64,000 bases of DNA. It comes from Rhodanobacter sp. (GTDB taxonomy: Bacteria; Pseudomonadota; Gammaproteobacteria; Xanthomonadales; Rhodanobacteraceae). Shown here piece after piece: positions 1 to 9,457 of the stretch (position 1 is the stretch's first letter; every line of letters starts with the position of its first letter). Made by a program: the position numbers and the translations under genes. The notes beneath the pieces are model-generated. The model saw only the letters and a list, made by a program, of their open reading frames with translations. It was not told where the DNA came from and searched no databases. The stretch is taken from positions 62,001 through 126,000 of the forward strand of contig JASBTI010000016.1 in assembly GCA_030148505.1 (NCBI GenBank), in the 5' to 3' direction.

Positions 1-2
1 GG

Positions 3-1115
3 CGCGACACCGGACACATGCGTTTTCGCATCGATGGCGTGATGCACAAGGTGTTCGAGCTGCCGATGCCGGTAATGACGGCGGTGACCGCGCGCATCAA
101 GATTCTCGCTCGCATGGACGTGGCCGAGAAACGCCGTCCGCAGGACGGCCGCATCAAGACCCGCTCGGCCTCCGGACGCGAGGTGGAGCTGCGCATCTCC
201 AACATGCCCACCGCCTTTGGCGAAAAAGTGGTGATGCGCATCTTCGATCCCGACCTGGTGGTCAAGGACTTTGCCCAGCTCGGCTTTTCGCCGTTCGAGG
301 ACGCGCGTTGGCGCAGCATGGTCGAGCGCCCCCACGGCATCGTGCTGGTCACCGGCCCGACCGGTTCGGGCAAGACCACCACGCTGTATTCCACGCTGAG
401 GCATCTGGCCACGCCGGAGCTCAACGTATGCACCGTGGAGGATCCAATCGAGATGGTGTCGCCGGAATTCAACCAGATGCAGGTGCACGCCGCGATCGAT
501 CTCGATTTCGCGGCAGGCGTGCGTACCTTGCTGCGGCAGGACCCCGACATCATCATGGTCGGCGAGATTCGCGACCTTGAAACGGCGCAGATGGTGGTGC
601 AGGCCTCCTTGACCGGGCATCTGGTGCTGTCGACGCTGCACACCAATGATGCTCCCAGCGCGGTCACCCGCCTGCTCGATCTCGGCGTGCCGCATTACCT
701 GATCCAGTCGACCCTTGCCGGCGTGGTGGCGCAACGGTTGGTGCGCACCCTGTGTGCCCACTGCAAGCAGGCGACCACACAGGATCCCGCTGCCTGGAGC
801 GTGCTCACCCACGGCTGGCCGATTCCGTTGCCGGCACAGGTGTTCAAGCCGGCAGGCTGCCTGGAGTGCCGCAACACCGGCTTCATGGGCCGCACCGGTA
901 TCTATGAAATGCTGAAGCTCTCGCCACACCTGCGCAGGCTGATTTCGGCACAGCTCGATCTTGCCCAGTTCGGTCAGGCGGCCTTGGCCGAGGGTATGCG
1001 TCCGCTGCGTATCTCGGCCGCCGATCAGGTGGCCGCGGGGCTGACCACGGTGGAAGAAATTCTCTCCGTGCTGCCGCCGATTGAAATCCGTGGCGATTCC
1101 GAGACTGAGGGCTGA
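3..1115 (+). CDS. GspE/PulE/PilB-family secretion ATPase (5' end outside window)
   Basis: This is the C-terminal 370 residues of a type II secretion or type IV pilus assembly ATPase, a hexameric cytoplasmic motor that powers pseudopilus or pilus extension. The frame is open to the left edge (R-D-T-G-H before the first ATG), so the gene starts upstream. Visible are the Walker A motif GPTGSGKTTT (near base 354), an Asp box, the Walker B-like MVGEIRD near base 556, the His box STLHTNDA, and a CxxC...CxxC zinc tetracysteine (CAHC, CLEC) followed by GRTGIYE. The arginine-rich part of the N2E domain is present and the N1 domain is missing. The sequence alone does not separate GspE from PilB, and no partner genes lie in the window. 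Confidence 0.9.
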   Translation, partial: RDTGHMRFRIDGVMHKVFELPMPVMTAVTARIKILARMDVAEKRRPQDGRIKTRSASGREVELRISNMPTAFGEKVVMRIFDPDLVVKDFAQLGFSPFEDARWRSMVERPHGIVLVTGPTGSGKTTTLYSTLRHLATPELNVCTVEDPIEMVSPEFNQMQVHAAIDLDFAAGVRTLLRQDPDIIMVGEIRDLETAQMVVQASLTGHLVLSTLHTNDAPSAVTRLLDLGVPHYLIQSTLAGVVAQRLVRTLCAHCKQATTQDPAAWSVLTHGWPIPLPAQVFKPAGCLECRNTGFMGRTGIYEMLKLSPHLRRLISAQLDLAQFGQAALAEGMRPLRISAADQVAAGLTTVEEILSVLPPIEIRGDSETEG

Positions 1116-1145
1116 ACGGGTCACAAGCACCCAGGCCAGACCCCC

Positions 1146-2036
1146 TCAGACGCGCCCGTCTCTGTCCAGCCAGTCGCCAAGCTGCATCAATACCTGACCA
1201 CGTCCAGGTTCGGCTTCGTTGAACAGCTCATGGTAAAGCGAGCAGAAGATGCGCGTGGTCAACTTGCCCGTCGCGGCCGCCGCCGTCGAGAAATCGTGAC
1301 TGCCCGAAGGATCGACCAGTTCGTCTTGACCCGCTACCAGCAGCAAGGTTGGCACGGCCAGGCGAGCCGCATCGGTTATCGCACTATCGCCGGCGCGAAA
1401 AATGAAATCTGCCAGCAGCGGGGTGATCCAGCCCATGCAGAGCGGGTCGCCCAGATAGGCGGCCGCGAGGTTGGGATCATGCGAGAGCTTGTCTGCCTTC
1501 AACCCGCTGCGCATCGGCAGATTCGGCGTGACACCCGCCAGTCGGCCCACCAGCCGACGCAGCCAGGCGGGTTCGCGACTGCGCAGTGCAGGCGAGGAAA
1601 GCACCAGCGCCGGCGGCGTGATGCGCTGGTCCAGAACGGCCCGTACCGCCACCAGTCCACCCATGCTGTGACCCAGCAATAGCGGCTCAGTCGCCTCGGC
1701 GTTCGCGTAGTCCCGGTAGACGGTAGCCAGATCCTCCAGCAGATCATCGGAATGCATCAACGCGCCGCGCGGCCCCAGGCTCGATCCATGGCCGCGCTGA
1801 TCGTAGCTGCGCACGCTGTAGCCGCGCACGTTGAACCACTGCGCTAGCCGTTGGTAGCGCCCGCTGTGTTCGCCCAGACCATGCACGATCAATACGGCGC
1901 CACGCGCCTGGGTTTGGGGCCAGTCGCGCAGCTGCAGTCGCTGGCCATCCGCCATGGTCAGGGTCGTGACATCGCTATCGGTCGAACCGGCTTGCTCCAC
2001 GTCACACACTCTCGGCGATCGTGCTCGAAGAAGCAT
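1146..2036 (-). CDS. alpha/beta hydrolase, monoacylglycerol lipase-like
   Basis: This 296-residue protein is an alpha/beta-hydrolase of the serine aminopeptidase S33 / monoglyceride lipase type (Hydrolase_4). The fold signatures are the oxyanion-hole region VHGLGEHSGRY, YDQRGHG, the nucleophile elbow GHSMGG, an Asp in the segment AGQDELVDPSGS and a His in YHELFNE. There is no signal peptide, so it is probably cytoplasmic. The natural substrate cannot be told from sequence. The ATG used has an AGGG a few bases upstream; a GTG or ATG further inside (about codons 10 and 28) is possible. It is convergent with the upstream ATPase and separated from it by 30 bases. Confidence 0.82.
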   Translation of the reverse strand: MLLRARSPRVCDVEQAGSTDSDVTTLTMADGQRLQLRDWPQTQARGAVLIVHGLGEHSGRYQRLAQWFNVRGYSVRSYDQRGHGSSLGPRGALMHSDDLLEDLATVYRDYANAEATEPLLLGHSMGGLVAVRAVLDQRITPPALVLSSPALRSREPAWLRRLVGRLAGVTPNLPMRSGLKADKLSHDPNLAAAYLGDPLCMGWITPLLADFIFRAGDSAITDAARLAVPTLLLVAGQDELVDPSGSHDFSTAAAATGKLTTRIFCSLYHELFNEAEPGRGQVLMQLGDWLDRDGRV

Positions 2037-2081
2037 TCTGCCCTATCGTGCCCGACAATGGCGCACCGGGCAGCTTGTGGC

Positions 2082-4337
2082 CTACAACTCGGCGCGAAAC
2101 TCCACGCCGATGACCCGCGGGTCGTTCACGAAGCCAGTGCGATTGTTGAAATCGATCGCGCCGGTAAGCGCAAGCTTGTTGGTGATGTTGCGTGCGTACA
2201 AGGCAATTTCCCGCTTGCCGTAATCCCAGTTGTAACCGAGGCGGACGCCTCCTTCCAGCAGTGGCTTGCCGCGGAACTCAGCCGAATCGTACAGAAAGAA
2301 ATTCACTTCGCTGCGGTAGTTCCAGTCGCTATAGACAAAGAACTCGCCGCTGTCGCCGTACGGAATGCCGTAGCGGGCGGTGAGCGTACCGATCCACTGC
2401 GGCGCATTCGGCAGGCTGTTGCCGTTGACCACTGCATTGCCGTCGGCGTTGATCGGGTCGAGCACCGTGCATCCCGAACCGCAGATCGCCACGGCTAGAT
2501 TCGGATCGCTCAGCCGAGTGTGGTTGTAACTGCCACCGGCGGTAAGCACGAAGTTCGGCGTCAGATAGGCATCCAGATCGAACTCGGCACCGTAACCTTC
2601 GGTGCGACGGGCGTTGATCAAGCGGGTAACATTGACGTTGCCGCCCACTGCGGTGAGCTGCTGGTTGTGCATGGTGAACGTATAGACGTCCGCATTGAAG
2701 CGAACGTGGTTGTCCATGCTGGTGGTCTTGATGCCCATCTCGTAGGAGGTAATCGTCTCCGTCTTGGCCTGCGAGATGCTGTTCGAGAACAGCACCCGAC
2801 CCTGCACGCTCGGCGCACGGAAGCCGTTGGCGACGCGTGCGTACACATTGACGTTCGGGCTGAGTGTCCAGGTGCCCGTCAGATCGCCGCTCCAGCGCGA
2901 ATCGTGCGGTTGTGCGGAAAGTTGCAGCGGGCCGGCGCCGAACGGCGACAGCAGGCGATCCACCTTGAAGTTGCGCGAATCGTGCGACCAGCGTGCGCCG
3001 GCGCGCATCTCGAAGTCGTCGGTGATCTGGTAGCTGGACGAGCCGAACACCGCCCAGGCTTTGGTCCGCTGGGTTTGCTGGGCATAGCCATCCAGCGCAT
3101 GGTTGTTAAAGGTGGCATAGTCGAAGTTGCTGATCGCGATATCTTCGTCGAAATAATAGGTGCCAACCTGCCATTTGAGCTGGTCGGTATGTCGACTGGC
3201 CAGACGGAACTCCTGGGTAATCTGTCGGTCGTGCGGCAGCGCATCGGCGGTCTCGACCGGGAACGGGATGAAACCGGGGCCCATCGGCAGATGGAATACC
3301 GCGCCGTAACCGCCGTCGACATCGCCGCGGCTGTAGGTGGTGGCGCGCTCCAGACCGGTGATCGAGGTAAACGCGAGGTCGCCGAGATCCCAGTTGAGGT
3401 GCAGGTTGCTGCCCCAGCTGAACAGATGCTGCTTGTTGAGGCCATCCTGAGCCACCTGATCGCGGCGAAAGCCGGGTACGAAATGGTCGCTGCCCAGTGC
3501 GATCGCATTGGCATGGTTGACCTCGGCCGTGCCATCCAGCAGCCTGCTGTGCACATTGATCAGTGCACTGAAACCGTCATTTTCATACAACGCCTGCAAT
3601 CGCAGCGCGCGATCGTTGTAACCCCCGAGCGCATTGGCCTGGCCGCTGAAGGTGTTGTCGATCCAGTTGTCGCGATGCTGCGACAGCAGCGAGATCCGGC
3701 CGGACCAGTGCGGGCCCAGCGCACCACCGAGTGCCGCCTCGGCATTGGCGGTGCCGAGCGAGCCGTAGGACAGCCGCGCGTAGCCGCTGGTTTCCTGGCT
3801 GGGTCGAACCGACTCGAACTTGATCACACCGGCCGGCGAGTTGCGACCGAACAGCGTGCCCTGCGGACCACGCAACACTTCGACCTGGGCCAGGTCGAAC
3901 AGCGGAAAGCCTTTCAGGATCGGGTTTTCCTGCACGATGTCGTCGTACACCATCGACACGGGTTGCGAGGCATTGAGATCGAAATCGCTGTTGCCAAGGC
4001 CGCGGATGTAGAAGCGCGGAAAAATTCGCCCATAGGACGTTTCGGCATACACGCTGGGCGCCCGCGAAGCCAGCTGCAGCACGCTGTCGCCGGCCTGGCC
4101 GAACGCCTCCAGTTTCTCCGGGGTCAGTACCGTCATCGACATCGGCACCTTCTGCATGTTCTCGACCCGCTTCGAGGCGGTGACGTTCACCGTTTGCAGC
4201 TGCGTGGTCCTGGATGACGTCGTGGCGGACGCTCCACCGGGGACCTGCTGCGCCTGCACGGCGACGACGGGTGTACCCAGAGCGAACAAAATGGCAAAAG
4301 CAAGCGCGCGGGAGCGCGCCGTGTACACGACAGACAT
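2082..4337 (-). CDS. TonB-dependent receptor
   Basis: This 751-residue outer-membrane TonB-dependent receptor imports an unidentified ligand. The start chosen is the ATG at 4337, which has GGGGAA six bases upstream and begins a clean signal peptide (MSVVYTARSRALAFAILFA... ending near AQQ). An ATG eight codons earlier lacks this ribosome site. A plug domain follows, with a sequence like PMSMTVLTPEKL, the plug motif LRGPQGTLFGRN, and beta-barrel repeats up to an aromatic-rich C-terminus. It resembles the iron-complex/vitamin receptor class common in Xanthomonadales and sphingomonads. No transporter partner is adjacent, so the ligand is unknown. Confidence 0.88.
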   Translation of the reverse strand: MSVVYTARSRALAFAILFALGTPVVAVQAQQVPGGASATTSSRTTQLQTVNVTASKRVENMQKVPMSMTVLTPEKLEAFGQAGDSVLQLASRAPSVYAETSYGRIFPRFYIRGLGNSDFDLNASQPVSMVYDDIVQENPILKGFPLFDLAQVEVLRGPQGTLFGRNSPAGVIKFESVRPSQETSGYARLSYGSLGTANAEAALGGALGPHWSGRISLLSQHRDNWIDNTFSGQANALGGYNDRALRLQALYENDGFSALINVHSRLLDGTAEVNHANAIALGSDHFVPGFRRDQVAQDGLNKQHLFSWGSNLHLNWDLGDLAFTSITGLERATTYSRGDVDGGYGAVFHLPMGPGFIPFPVETADALPHDRQITQEFRLASRHTDQLKWQVGTYYFDEDIAISNFDYATFNNHALDGYAQQTQRTKAWAVFGSSSYQITDDFEMRAGARWSHDSRNFKVDRLLSPFGAGPLQLSAQPHDSRWSGDLTGTWTLSPNVNVYARVANGFRAPSVQGRVLFSNSISQAKTETITSYEMGIKTTSMDNHVRFNADVYTFTMHNQQLTAVGGNVNVTRLINARRTEGYGAEFDLDAYLTPNFVLTAGGSYNHTRLSDPNLAVAICGSGCTVLDPINADGNAVVNGNSLPNAPQWIGTLTARYGIPYGDSGEFFVYSDWNYRSEVNFFLYDSAEFRGKPLLEGGVRLGYNWDYGKREIALYARNITNKLALTGAIDFNNRTGFVNDPRVIGVEFRAEL

Positions 4338-4715
4338 GGAAGATTCCCCGGATGAAGGCAACGGTGAGCCGCGTGCGCGTATGGCGACGGCATCGGCGTC
4401 ACGCCATTGTCATACAAGCCGGCCGCGGGCGGAAGCACCGGCACTCTGCGCGGACAAACCCACTATCGCTCGCCGAGGCCTGGATTTCGTGGAAACTGGG
4501 AAAAGCGTTGTCGGGAGATGATTGATGCGGCCCCCTCCATGAGCATCGTGACCTACGAGGCTGTCAGGCGGACAGGTGCACGCCGGTTCTGCTTGCCTAC
4601 GCACCGCTGCCGCGGCGCGATCCACGGAAAGCGGTCGACCACATAGATTGCGCATGCTGAAGCCCACCCCATATATGCTCGGGTGACCTGTTACTCACCA
4701 CACGGGCATTCCGTA
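4338..4715. other. intergenic region between divergent TonB receptor and lhr
   Basis: This 378-base stretch separates two divergently transcribed genes and must hold both promoters. Only weak sigma-70-like matches were seen (for example a TATATG near 4675 ahead of lhr). No strong palindrome, RNA gene or credible small ORF was found. Confidence 0.4.
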
Positions 4716-7700
4716 ATGCCTCTGGATTACGACCCGCTGAACGATTTCCATCCGGCCGTCGCCGATTGGTTTCGTCATGCGTTCCCCGCGCCCACCGCGG
4801 CGCAGGCGGCGGCGTGGCCGGCGATTCGCGCCGGACAGCACACCCTGGTAGCGGCGCCGACCGGTTCGGGCAAGACGCTGACCGCATTTCTCGCGGCGAT
4901 CGACGCGCTGGTTCGCGAGGGCTTGGCACAAGGAGGTGTCCTGCCGGATGCCACCACCGTGCTCTATGTCTCGCCGCTGAAGGCGCTGTCGAACGACATC
5001 CACCTCAATCTGGACACGCCGCTGCAGGGCATCCGCGCGCAACTGGCGACGCTGGGACTGCCCGATGTAGCGATCCGTACCGCGGTGCGCACCGGCGACA
5101 CCCCGCAGACCGAGCGCAATCTGTTGCGCAGGCAGCCGCCGCATATGTTGGTGACCACACCGGAATCGCTGTATGTGTTGCTGGGCTCGGCCTCCGGTCG
5201 CGCGATGTTGCACGATATCCGCACGGTAATCGTCGACGAGATTCACGCCGTTGCCGCCAACAAGCGCGGCTCCCATCTGGCGTTGTCGCTGGCGCGGCTG
5301 GAGTCGCTGTGCCAGCGGCGCCTGCAGCGCATCGGACTGTCGGCGACGCAGAAGCCCATCGAGGTGATCGCCGACTTTCTGGTCGGCGCTCCTTCCCCCT
5401 CTCCCCTCGGGGGAGAGGAAGCGAGCGCGAGAAGCGACGTCACCGTCGTAAATACGGGGCATACCCGCTCGCGCGATCTGGCGCTCGAGGTACCGCCGGT
5501 GCCGCTGGAGGCGGTGATGTCGAATGACAGCTGGGGCTTGGTTTACGACCGGCTGGCCCAGCTGGCGCAGACGCATCGCACCACGCTGGTTTTCGTCAAC
5601 ACCAGGCGGATGGCCGAGCGTGCTGCACATCACTTGTCGGAGCGGCTCGGCAAGCTGGCGGTGGCCGCGCACCACGGCAGCCTTTCGAAAGCGCTACGGT
5701 TGGATGCCGAACAACGGCTCAAGCGCGGCGAACTGTCGGTACTTGTGGCGACCGCCTCACTGGAGCTGGGCATCGACATCGGCGAGGTCGATCTGGTCTG
5801 TCAGCTTGGCTCGCCGCGTTCCATCGCCGCCTTCCTGCAACGTGCCGGGCGTTCCGGCCATAGCATCGATGGCATGCCGAAGGCGCGGTTGTTTCCCGCC
5901 ACCCGGGACGACCTGGTGGAGTGCGGCGCCTTGCTTGACTGTGTGCGCCGCGGCGAGCTGGATAGCTTGCGGGTGCCGCCACAGCCACTCGACGTGCTGG
6001 CCCAGCAGATGGTTGCCGAGATCGCTTGCCAGGCGTCCAGCGAGGACGCCTTGTACGAGCTGGTGAGGCGTGCGCAGCCCTACCGCCACCTCAAGCGCAC
6101 CGAGTTCGATGCGGTGGTACGGATGCTGGCCGAAGGCTTTGCCACCGGGCGCGGACCGCGCGCGGCCTACCTTCATCGCGATGCCGTACATGGTCAGCTG
6201 CGTGCGCGACGCAACGCGCGACTGGTAGCGCTTACCTGCGGGGGCACGATCCCCGATACCGCCGATTACAAGGTGGTGCTGGAGCCGCAGGGGATCCTGG
6301 TCGGCACCGTCAACGAGGATTTTGCGGTCGAGAGCCTAGCCGGCGACATCTTCCAGCTGGGCAACAGCAGTTACCGCATTCAGCGCGTCGAACGCGATCG
6401 GCTGCGGGTGGAGGATGCCCACGGCGCCCCGCCAAGCATTCCGTTCTGGCTGGGCGAGGCGCCGGGTCGCAGCGATGCGCTGTCGTTTGGCGTTTCGCGT
6501 CTGCGCGAGGCGATCTGCCGGCAACTCGATGGCGGTAGCATGCCGGCCGTCGTCGCCTGGCTGCACGATCAGCTGGACCTGGGGGAGGCCGCCGCGCAAC
6601 AACTGGTCGACTATCTTGCCCGCGCTAAAACCGCTCTCGGCGTGCTGCCGACCCAGCGCACACTGGTCCTGGAACGCTTCTTCGACGAGTCCGGCGGCAC
6701 CCAGCTGGTACTGCATGCGCCGTGGGGAAGCCGCATCAACCGCGCATGGGGACTGGCCCTGCGCAAGCGCTTCTGCCGCCAGTTCAACTTCGAGCTGCAG
6801 GCCGCGGCTACCGAGGACGCGATCGTGCTGTCGCTGTCGACCAGCCACAGCTTTCCGCTTGAGGACGTGGCCCGTTATCTGCATTCCAGCAGCGCCGAAC
6901 ACGTGCTGATCCAGGCCTTGCTCGATGCGCCGCTGTTCCCCGCGCGCTGGCGTTGGAACGCGGTGACCGCGCTGGCGCTGCCACGATTCAGCGGCGGCCG
7001 GAAAACCCCGCCGCCGTTGCAGCGGATGAAGAGCGAAGACCTGCTTGCCGCGGTGTTTCCCGACCAGGTCGCGTGCCTGGAAAACATTGTCGGTGAGCGC
7101 GAGATACCCGACCACCCGCTAGTCAAGCAGACCCTGCACGACTGCCTGCGCGAGGCGATGGACGTGGATGGCTGGCTGGCTGTCCTGCGCCAGCTGGAAG
7201 CCGGACAGATCACCCTCGTGGCACGCGACCTGACGGCGCCCAGCCCTTTCGCCGCCGAAGTGCTGAATGCCGCACCTTACGCCTTCCTCGACGATGCACC
7301 GCTGGAAGAGCGACGTACGCGGGCGGTGCAGGCACGCGGGCTGGAAGGCGCCGGCAGCGTCGATGGCCTCGGCCGGCTCGATCCCGCCGCGATCGACACG
7401 GTACGTCATGAGGCGTGGCCGCAGGTACGCGATGCCGACGAGATGCACGAGGCGCTGAGCCTGGCGGGCTTCGTCACCGCCGAAGAGGCCGCCGCCAACG
7501 CGGGTTGGCATGCACGATTGCAGGTGTTGGCGAACGCTCAACGGGCGACCGAGTTGACCCTCGTTGGCGGTATCACCGCAGGTGCAGGCTCGAACCGGAC
7601 CTTGGCCGTGACGCCTCGCAAGATCTGGACCTCGGCCGAGCAGCTTCCGCTCTGGCAGGCGCTGCACCCGGCTGCACCGATGCAACCGGCGATCGAGGCC

Positions 7701-9263
7701 CCCGCCGAATTCATCGCACAGCCGTGGATCCGCGAGGGCGCCTTGCTGGAACTGGTGCGTCGTCGTCTGGGGGTACTCGGCCCGGTCAGCGTTTCCGTCC
7801 TGGCGCAGTCGCTGGCGGTCGCTTCCGACGACGTCAACGTGGCGTTGACGCGATTGGAGTCCGAAGGCTACGTGATGCAGGGCCGCTTCAGTGCCGACGC
7901 GCTGGAGATGCAGTGGTGCGAGCGGCATCTTCTGGCGCGGATCCACCGCTACACTATCGGTCGCTTGCGCCGCGAGATCGAACCGGTCAGTCGACGTCAG
8001 CTGATGCGCTTTCTGCTCGACTGGCAGCACGTCTCGCCGGCCACGCGACAACGCGGCCCGGATGCCTTGAGTACGACACTGAGCCAACTCGAAGGCTTCG
8101 AGGCTGCCGCTGGCGCGTGGGAGTCCGAAATTCTCCCCGCCCGGGTCAGCGACTATGCGATCCACTGGCTGGACGATCTTTGCCGGGCCGGGCGGATCGG
8201 CTGGGGACGCTTGCGTAATGGCGGTGGCAGTGGCCCGGTACGCAGCACCCCGATCGTACTGACGGCACGACGCGAACTAGGCGTATGGACGTCGCTCGCG
8301 GCGGACTCCGGTGATCATGAGATGTCCGTTTCATCGCGCGCGCAGGCGGTGATGGATTCGCTGCACGCGCGTGGCGCGATGTTCTTTGACGAGCTGATGG
8401 AGGACACCCGCCTGTTGCGCAGCGAGCTGGAGGATGCCCTGGGGGAACTGGTCGCCGCCGGACTGGTCAGTGCAGACAGCTTCGCCGGCTTGCGCGCCCT
8501 GCTGCTGCCCGCGGCCAGGCGCGACGCAGGGCGCCACCGCCGCGTGCAACGCCACCGACGCAGCGCCCTCGAGGATGCCGGCCGCTGGGCGCTCAGCCGC
8601 AAAAGCAACCGTCTCGCCGCCGGGCCTCCGCTGGCAGCAACGCGACAGCCTATGAAACCCGCGGCCTCTGCGGCATCGAGCGAGCGGGAGTCTTCCCTAC
8701 GGCAGGCGGCTCTCGCAAGCCATGGGAACGCCGCTCGCGCGGGGCATGAAGGGATCGAGCCCGAAGCGGTCGAACACGTCGCGCGCGTGTTGTTGCGTCG
8801 CTATGGCGTGGTGTTCTGGAAATTGCTGGAACGCGAGGCGCCCTGGCTGCCCTCGTGGCGCGAGCTCTCTCGCGTCTATCGTCGCCTGGAAGCTCGCGGC
8901 GAGATTCGCGGCGGCCGCTTTGTCGAAGGTCTGGTCGGCGAGCAGTTCGCCCTACCCGAAGCCATCGCCACACTGCGCGCAGTACGCGGGCGTGCCGATG
9001 ACGGCGGGCTGATAAGTGTCAGCGGCAGTGATCCGCTGAATCTGGTCGGTACCGTACTGGCGGGCGACAAGGTGCCTGCGGTCAACGGATCACGAGTGCT
9101 TTACCGCGACGGCGTACCGATAGCGGCCCTGGTCGCCGGTAAGCCGATCGCGCTGATCGCGCTGTCCGCCGAGGAACTGCAGCAGGCGAAGCATGCTCTG
9201 TTGCGCCATGCCACCGCACTCATACCTGCGCTCGGCGATCCGATCGCCGACCGGCCAGCTTGA
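4716..9263 (+). CDS. lhr: Lhr-type large ATP-dependent helicase
   Basis: This 1515-residue superfamily 2 helicase has the length of full-size Lhr (E. coli Lhr is about 1538). It has Walker A APTGSGKT (near residue 47), a DEIH box (near residue 173), a SAT-like motif in GLSATQKP, and motif VI QRAGRSGH (near residue 374). The Lhr winged-helix/beta-barrel core follows, then a long C-terminal region that full-length Lhr has and Lhr-Core lacks. Lhr proteins unwind RNA:DNA hybrids and act in DNA repair. The ATG at 4716 is preferred to an in-frame GTG 11 codons earlier. A palindromic GC element is inserted in frame at residues about 226-237. A low-complexity Ala/Ser/Arg stretch near bases 8640-8750 is probably a linker. 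Confidence 0.93.
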   Translation: MPLDYDPLNDFHPAVADWFRHAFPAPTAAQAAAWPAIRAGQHTLVAAPTGSGKTLTAFLAAIDALVREGLAQGGVLPDATTVLYVSPLKALSNDIHLNLDTPLQGIRAQLATLGLPDVAIRTAVRTGDTPQTERNLLRRQPPHMLVTTPESLYVLLGSASGRAMLHDIRTVIVDEIHAVAANKRGSHLALSLARLESLCQRRLQRIGLSATQKPIEVIADFLVGAPSPSPLGGEEASARSDVTVVNTGHTRSRDLALEVPPVPLEAVMSNDSWGLVYDRLAQLAQTHRTTLVFVNTRRMAERAAHHLSERLGKLAVAAHHGSLSKALRLDAEQRLKRGELSVLVATASLELGIDIGEVDLVCQLGSPRSIAAFLQRAGRSGHSIDGMPKARLFPATRDDLVECGALLDCVRRGELDSLRVPPQPLDVLAQQMVAEIACQASSEDALYELVRRAQPYRHLKRTEFDAVVRMLAEGFATGRGPRAAYLHRDAVHGQLRARRNARLVALTCGGTIPDTADYKVVLEPQGILVGTVNEDFAVESLAGDIFQLGNSSYRIQRVERDRLRVEDAHGAPPSIPFWLGEAPGRSDALSFGVSRLREAICRQLDGGSMPAVVAWLHDQLDLGEAAAQQLVDYLARAKTALGVLPTQRTLVLERFFDESGGTQLVLHAPWGSRINRAWGLALRKRFCRQFNFELQAAATEDAIVLSLSTSHSFPLEDVARYLHSSSAEHVLIQALLDAPLFPARWRWNAVTALALPRFSGGRKTPPPLQRMKSEDLLAAVFPDQVACLENIVGEREIPDHPLVKQTLHDCLREAMDVDGWLAVLRQLEAGQITLVARDLTAPSPFAAEVLNAAPYAFLDDAPLEERRTRAVQARGLEGAGSVDGLGRLDPAAIDTVRHEAWPQVRDADEMHEALSLAGFVTAEEAAANAGWHARLQVLANAQRATELTLVGGITAGAGSNRTLAVTPRKIWTSAEQLPLWQALHPAAPMQPAIEAPAEFIAQPWIREGALLELVRRRLGVLGPVSVSVLAQSLAVASDDVNVALTRLESEGYVMQGRFSADALEMQWCERHLLARIHRYTIGRLRREIEPVSRRQLMRFLLDWQHVSPATRQRGPDALSTTLSQLEGFEAAAGAWESEILPARVSDYAIHWLDDLCRAGRIGWGRLRNGGGSGPVRSTPIVLTARRELGVWTSLAADSGDHEMSVSSRAQAVMDSLHARGAMFFDELMEDTRLLRSELEDALGELVAAGLVSADSFAGLRALLLPAARRDAGRHRRVQRHRRSALEDAGRWALSRKSNRLAAGPPLAATRQPMKPAASAASSERESSLRQAALASHGNAARAGHEGIEPEAVEHVARVLLRRYGVVFWKLLEREAPWLPSWRELSRVYRRLEARGEIRGGRFVEGLVGEQFALPEAIATLRAVRGRADDGGLISVSGSDPLNLVGTVLAGDKVPAVNGSRVLYRDGVPIAALVAGKPIALIALSAEELQQAKHALLRHATALIPALGDPIADRPA
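5398..5418. repeat. intragenic CTCTCCCC/GGGGAGAG palindrome inside lhr
   Basis: A perfect 9-bp inverted repeat (CCTCTCCCC, loop TCG, GGGGAGAGG) lies inside the lhr reading frame and encodes SPLGGEE-like residues between the two RecA domains. Two related palindromes lie in trhO near 59.5 kb. The copies share the CTCTCCC/GGGAGAG arms and look like members of one dispersed family. Confidence 0.75.
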
Positions 9264-9273
9264 GGTCACCACG

Positions 9274-9432
9274 ATGGGATGCCTGCCAATCTTGCTGCTA
9301 TTTCCGCTGGGCTTCGGTATCGGCTACCTGTTCGATGGACCGACCGGTGCGCTGTGGGGCACCGGTACCGGTCTGCTGCTGGGATTGTTGCTGCTGGCCC
9401 TGTTCGTCAGGGCGCTACGTTCACGGCGGTAG
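9274..9432 (+). CDS. small membrane protein, 52 residues, unknown function
   Basis: This 52-residue ORF starts 10 bases after lhr with a GAGG ribosome site. It consists of two hydrophobic segments (about residues 4-20 and 27-47) joined by a short Gly-Pro turn (FDGPTGALWG), and ends in a basic RALRSRR tail. The shape suggests a helical hairpin in the inner membrane. It was not recognised as a named family. Its close spacing suggests co-transcription with lhr. Confidence 0.55.
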   Translation: MGCLPILLLFPLGFGIGYLFDGPTGALWGTGTGLLLGLLLLALFVRALRSRR

Positions 9433-9457
9433 CGGAATCGGTCGTCGTCGACGCGAC

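Noticed and set aside
2520-4217. 565-codon open frame on the plus strand opposite the TonB receptor
   Set aside because: It is the antisense shadow of a GC-rich receptor gene; it has no domain signature and no ribosome site.
8640-8760. Possible second repeat insertion in lhr
   Set aside because: The stretch is Ala/Ser/Arg-rich with no clear inverted repeat, so an ordinary linker is more likely.
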